DNA of 10,913 nt from Methylococcaceae bacterium (GTDB taxonomy: Bacteria; Pseudomonadota; Gammaproteobacteria; Methylococcales; Methylococcaceae): positions 1-10,913 of the forward strand of contig JAJRDJ010000395.1 in the NCBI GenBank assembly GCA_028678445.1, in the 5' to 3' direction. The notes beneath the pieces are model-generated. The model did not search any database. It worked only from the letters and a program-made list of their open reading frames with translations, and was not told the origin of the DNA. The position numbers and the translations under genes were made by a program. Positions 7,401 to 10,913 of this stretch are shown here, piece after piece. How positions within the stretch are numbered: the first letter of the stretch is position 1; every line of letters begins with the position of its first letter.

Positions 7401-10244
7401 CTACCCGCACCCCCCCACCGCCCCACATGCACTGCAAAAATCGCAGCCATCCTTGCGGATCACCGCGTAATTGCCGCATTCGAGACAGCGCTTGCCGGGA
7501 CGGACTTCCATGGCACCAGCCGAGCGGGCACGGAGGGGGATGACGTTCTCGGCGTCATAGGCGACGATGCCCATGTCTTCCATCGGGTAACCGTCCTCAT
7601 CGAGTATGCCGAGCAAGGCGAACCGGTGAATGATCAACCGCACCAGATAGGCCACGGTGGAAGGATAGTTGGACTTGCGCTCCTCGCTCGGCACCCAGGC
7701 CAGGAAATCGCCCCGCGGCTCTGGAAAATCGACCAGTTGCCGGAGCTTGGCGCCGATCCAGGCGGGATCGATGACGCGCATATCATAGGACAGGGATTTG
7801 CAGAACCCGTCCAGTACCTTGGGATATTCGCCCGAAAGCCACACGGAATAAGGCCGCCGCTGACCGTTGGGCAAGACCAGTTCCTTAAGTCCCATGACGA
7901 AATCATCGCCGGTCGCCGGGTTGTAGATATCGACGGTCCACGACAGCGTGCCGTCCGGGCCGGTCTTGGGCTCCTTCCGCGACATTAATGCCTGCAAGAC
8001 AGGGGTTTCGGTGATCGCCTCGAAGGCGCCCAGCTCCACGCACCGGAGGTAGAGCAGCCGGGCAAAGCCCGCCACCAGGCTGGGTACGCGAAACAGGTCA
8101 CCCGCCGGCGGCAGGGGCAGGTCGAAGCCATCATCGCTGGAGGCTTTCATCAGGCTTTCCAGCTTGGTCTTGAGCCAGCCGCGATCGTTGGAACGCATAT
8201 CCATGGACAGCGACTTAGCCAGGGCGCCTAGGCCACGCGGTTGCTCCGCGCCATTGATCCAGACCTCGAACGGCGCGCGCTGGCCATTTTCCAGATGCCC
8301 GACGAACACGGCGAACGAGCCGCGAGGATGGTCAACCATGTAGCACCAGGCGGGATTGCCGCCCGCCGGCCGCGGCCGGCGCCGCCAGCGGAGGGAGGCG
8401 AGGGTCGGCTCGGGAACGTTCTCGAGGCGGATGCGGCGATTGGGATCTGACTCGTCAAAATCTGGCTCGGTGGTCGCGGTCTTCACGGCTTGCGCCTCGG
8501 TTGCCTCCAGCACCGAGCCGGTGATCAGGTTGGGCCGATAGGTGGCGAGGCCCTTGAGTCCTTGACGCCAGGCTTCGAGATATAGGCTTTGGAAGGCCTC
8601 GAACGGATAGTCCGCCGGCACATTGACGGTCTTGGAGATGCTGGTGTCCACGAACGGCTGCACGGACGCCAGCATCCGCATGTGATCCAGCGCGGCGATT
8701 TCCAGCGCCGTAATCCAGTGCGTGGGCAAGTGTGCCACATCGCCGCCCTCGATGCGGTAGCGCCGGTAGGCGTGATCCTCCACGGCATAATCCTGCACGC
8801 CGCCGTCCGGAGTGCGCTTGCGGCGCGTGTAGGTCCAGGCGAAGGGCGGCTCTATGCCGTTGGAAGCATTGTCGGCAAACGCAAGGCTGATGGTGCCGGT
8901 TGGCGCGATGGCGAGCAGATGACTGTTACGTAGTCCATCCACACGAATGCTGTCACGTAGATTCTGAGGGAAACGCCGGATGAAAGCGGAATCCAGATAT
9001 GGCTCGGCATCAAACAGCGGGAACGCGCCCTTCTCACGTGCCAGTTCCACAGAACCGCGATAGGCCGCGTCACGCAGCGCCTCGGCCATCCTGGCGGCCA
9101 TGGCGCGGGCTTCCTCGCTGTCATAGCGCAGCCCGAGCATGATCAGCGCATCGCCCAGCCCGGTGAAGCCGAGCCCGATCCGGCGCTTGGCCATGGCTTC
9201 CGCCCGCTGTGCCTCCAGGGGCCAGTAGCTCAGGTCCAGTACGTTATCGAGCATCCGCACAGCGAGGGTGGCAAGCTCCGACAACCCCTCGAAATTGAAG
9301 CTGGCCCGCTCCGCGAAGGGCTGGTCGACGAGATGGGTCAAATCGATGGACCCGAGACAACAGCAGCCGTAATCGGGCAGCCATTCCTCGGCACAGGGAT
9401 TGGTGGCCTCGAATAACTCGCAGTAATGAAGGTTGTTTTCGGCATTGGCGCGATCGACGAACAGTACCCCCGGCTCGGCGTGGTCGTAGGTGGACGTCAT
9501 GATCTGGTCCCACAATTCCCGCGCCGGCAGCGTCCGGTATACCCACAGGCCATCCTTCCGCTGCCAGGTACCCGTCGCCTGCGGGGAATCGCCGGGTTCC
9601 GAGCGGTGGACCAGATCCCACGGTGCATCGGCCTCTACCGCTCGCATGAAGGGATCGGTCACGGCCACCGAGAGGTTAAAATTTGTCAACTCCCCGGCTC
9701 GGTCCTTGGCATGGATGAAGCTCTCGATATCGGGGTGGTCGCAGCGCAGGATGCCCATCTGCGCTCCCCTTCGGCTGCCGGCGGATTCAACTGTCTCGCA
9801 CGAGCGGTCGAACACGCGCATGTAGGAGATCGGCCCCGAGGCATTCGAGGCCGTCCCCCTGACCTTGGAGCCCTTGGGCCGGATACGGGAAAAGTCATAA
9901 CCCACGCCTCCGCCGCGACGCATGGTCTCAGCGGATTCCTGCAATGCCACATAGATTCCCGGCTTCCCGTCATCATCTGGTTCCGAGATGGAATCGCCTA
10001 CCGGCTGCACGAAACAGTTGAGCAGCGTTGCCTGAATATCCGTTCCGGCCGCCGACATAATGCGGCCCGCCGGTATGAAGCCCTGCCGCAGCGCTTCCAG
10101 GAACCGCGGCTCCCAGACCTCTGCCTGCTGCTCCACCGATGCCAGCGCATGCGCGACACGGAGAAAAATATCCTCCGCCGTGTTCTCCCCCTGTTTGGCG
10201 TATTTTTCTCTGAGAACGTCTTCTGAAATGGGCTGGGTAGGCAT
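7401..10244 (-). CDS. nrdJ: Adenosylcobalamin-dependent (class II) ribonucleoside-diphosphate reductase, fused form
   Basis: This 947-residue enzyme reduces ribonucleotides to deoxyribonucleotides using coenzyme B12 to start the radical, so it needs neither oxygen nor an NrdB subunit. The catalytic barrel contains NCFVQP (Cys77), the radical motif NPCAE (Asn282, Cys284, Glu286), and a triple cysteine at 294-296 whose middle Cys295 lies 11 residues after Cys284. That is the spacing of the redox partner in the Thermotoga enzyme. APTGTISLAFADNASNGIEP (447-466) lines the barrel. After about residue 630 come two repeats with the same skeleton: NGQR-x-P-x-x-VW then KSLS-x-DMR (653-683 and 793-822). 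These are TSCPD-like domains. The end is a cysteine-rich, zinc-ribbon-like tail (Cys920, 923, 934, 937, 940, 946). Pseudomonas splits this protein into NrdJa and NrdJb, whereas here it is one chain. AAAGGA lies just before the ATG. No cobalamin riboswitch was recognised upstream. Confidence 0.95.
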   Translation of the reverse strand: MPTQPISEDVLREKYAKQGENTAEDIFLRVAHALASVEQQAEVWEPRFLEALRQGFIPAGRIMSAAGTDIQATLLNCFVQPVGDSISEPDDDGKPGIYVALQESAETMRRGGGVGYDFSRIRPKGSKVRGTASNASGPISYMRVFDRSCETVESAGSRRGAQMGILRCDHPDIESFIHAKDRAGELTNFNLSVAVTDPFMRAVEADAPWDLVHRSEPGDSPQATGTWQRKDGLWVYRTLPARELWDQIMTSTYDHAEPGVLFVDRANAENNLHYCELFEATNPCAEEWLPDYGCCCLGSIDLTHLVDQPFAERASFNFEGLSELATLAVRMLDNVLDLSYWPLEAQRAEAMAKRRIGLGFTGLGDALIMLGLRYDSEEARAMAARMAEALRDAAYRGSVELAREKGAFPLFDAEPYLDSAFIRRFPQNLRDSIRVDGLRNSHLLAIAPTGTISLAFADNASNGIEPPFAWTYTRRKRTPDGGVQDYAVEDHAYRRYRIEGGDVAHLPTHWITALEIAALDHMRMLASVQPFVDTSISKTVNVPADYPFEAFQSLYLEAWRQGLKGLATYRPNLITGSVLEATEAQAVKTATTEPDFDESDPNRRIRLENVPEPTLASLRWRRRPRPAGGNPAWCYMVDHPRGSFAVFVGHLENGQRAPFEVWINGAEQPRGLGALAKSLSMDMRSNDRGWLKTKLESLMKASSDDGFDLPLPPAGDLFRVPSLVAGFARLLYLRCVELGAFEAITETPVLQALMSRKEPKTGPDGTLSWTVDIYNPATGDDFVMGLKELVLPNGQRRPYSVWLSGEYPKVLDGFCKSLSYDMRVIDPAWIGAKLRQLVDFPEPRGDFLAWVPSEERKSNYPSTVAYLVRLIIHRFALLGILDEDGYPMEDMGIVAYDAENVIPLRARSAGAMEVRPGKRCLECGNYAVIRKDGCDFCSACGAVGGCG

Positions 10245-10474
10245 GGGTTTTCCTTTCTCTGAAGCTAAACCTGTATTTTAGTCCGGATCGTGTTGGACAA
10301 ACGTCACATATTTTGAATCTTGGTCGGTTAGCGGGTAGCAAGCTGCCGCGCGCAACCTGTCATCCTGATGATTCCACGAAAATAGTTCCATAATATCTAC
10401 ATGTCAGGTCCCGGACGATTCAATATCGATAAGGAGCTATCCTTTGTTCATATCAAGGGCCGCCTTAATGGAAC
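10245..10474. other. Upstream region of nrdJ
   Basis: This gap should hold the reductase promoter, read on the minus strand. Candidate elements are TAAAAT (plus-strand 10275-10280) and TTGTCC (10295-10300), but the 14-base spacer is too short for a confident promoter. I see no NrdR box pair, no FNR box (TTGAT-N4-ATCAA) and no cobalamin-riboswitch core. The part beyond about 10330 shows no coding sense and abuts the transposase remnant. Confidence 0.35.
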
Positions 10475-10913
10475 TCATTCAGGACCAAAGTACCGCAGGT
10501 CATAACGATGCAGCTTAATCTCCATTACGACGCGGATGGTGGCCTCCGGCGGGTAAGCGTCGTCGAAATTGCGCAGCAGGGCAATGAATTCACTGCTCCG
10601 ATGACGGTCTTTCACGTGGGCCAACACCTGACCCGTAGGCAGCTCGATGCCAGCCAGAATCGACACCCTGCCATGCCGCACACACATTCGTCATCCCGAC
10701 TGACGGTCGGTGCCTGACCGGGCACCGGTGGCAAGTCCGGGGCCGTTAAGCCCAACTGATTGAATCCCGGGTTCACCTCCACGTTGATCGTATTCTCGGA
10801 GTCCGGACGTCCCGCCTGAAGCACACCCGGAGAGCGAATCGTCCTGGTACGCTATCAAGATTTTATGCATTTTCCGGTCGAAGTCGGGATCCCATTTTCC
10901 AAATAATAGGTGA
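10475..10913 (-). pseudogene. Degraded IS630-type transposase fragment (second, different element), running off the window edge
   Basis: Read on the minus strand, the pieces of an IS630-type transposase appear in successive frames. First comes YYLE (near 10910-10899), then WDPDFDRKMHKILIAYQ (about 10895-10844). Next is a poorly matching stretch containing EPGIQSVG, then LTAPDLPPVPG (about 10749-10717) and SRDDE. The last piece is VRHGRVSILAGIELPTGQV followed by VKDRHRSSEF and an AYPPEATIRVV segment ending near 10526. Three frame changes are evident: a lost A in the A-run at 10895-10898, one extra base near 10750, and an extra TG in a TGTGTGTG run (about 10687-10694). After IRVV the expected LDNHSAH block with the second catalytic Asp is missing, and unrelated sequence runs to a stop at 10475. 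It is therefore inactive and 3'-truncated; its N-terminal part lies outside the window. Confidence 0.8.

Noticed and set aside
9426..10226. 266-codon open frame antisense to nrdJ, and a similar 242-codon frame at 6333-7061 antisense to the beta-CASP gene
   Set aside because: Both mirror well-supported genes and show no motif of their own.
10245..10474. Cobalamin riboswitch or NrdR boxes upstream of nrdJ
   Set aside because: No B12-box core or paired NrdR boxes could be found by eye on the minus strand.
1..10913. CRISPR array, tRNA or rRNA gene
   Set aside because: No regularly spaced repeats, cloverleaf sequence or conserved rRNA segment was seen on either strand.

Overview
The window looks like chromosomal DNA from a fairly GC-rich proteobacterium, probably gamma- or betaproteobacterial. 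That placement is an inference from protein character: a proteobacterial-type NikR, a long Lon-like protease, a DUF4136 lipoprotein and a fused class II ribonucleotide reductase. No rRNA or tRNA gene is present to fix it.

Left part (1-2100) is an accessory zone. It opens with the last 35 codons of a transposase resembling the ISAzo13 / Rhodopirellula-type family (2-109), followed by an AT-richer gap. Next is an intact nickel-responsive regulator gene, nikR (355-843), with a histidine-rich tail and no nickel transport or nickel-enzyme gene beside it. After nikR lies an IS630-family transposase (about 991-2003) broken across three reading frames, although its DDE catalytic residues are still visible.

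The central part (2208-5667, + strand) carries a small 81-residue protein, probably related to polyhydroxyalkanoate-system proteins. It is followed 62 bases later by an 805-residue Lon-like AAA+ serine protease. Then comes a DUF4136 lipoprotein gene preceded by a strong hairpin. The lipoprotein gene runs convergently toward the next gene, and the gap between them holds a 75-bp element bounded by an 11-bp perfect inverted repeat.

The right part (5874-10244, - strand) has two large genes in the same direction, 111 bases apart, probably transcribed together. The first is an adenosylcobalamin-dependent (class II) ribonucleotide reductase with two tandem TSCPD-like repeats and a cysteine-rich tail. 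The second is a metallo-beta-lactamase/beta-CASP RNA hydrolase. The window closes with a second, different IS630-type transposase wreck (10475-10913, - strand), with at least three frame changes and a truncated 3' end.

Overall, a housekeeping or stress block (protein quality control, RNA processing, oxygen-independent dNTP synthesis, an envelope lipoprotein) is bracketed by decayed insertion sequences. A link of this block to low-oxygen physiology is plausible from the class II reductase, but no FNR-like box was found. I did not find a convincing novel multi-gene system. The most unusual items are the 75-bp inverted-repeat element, the fused reductase architecture and the frame-broken transposases.
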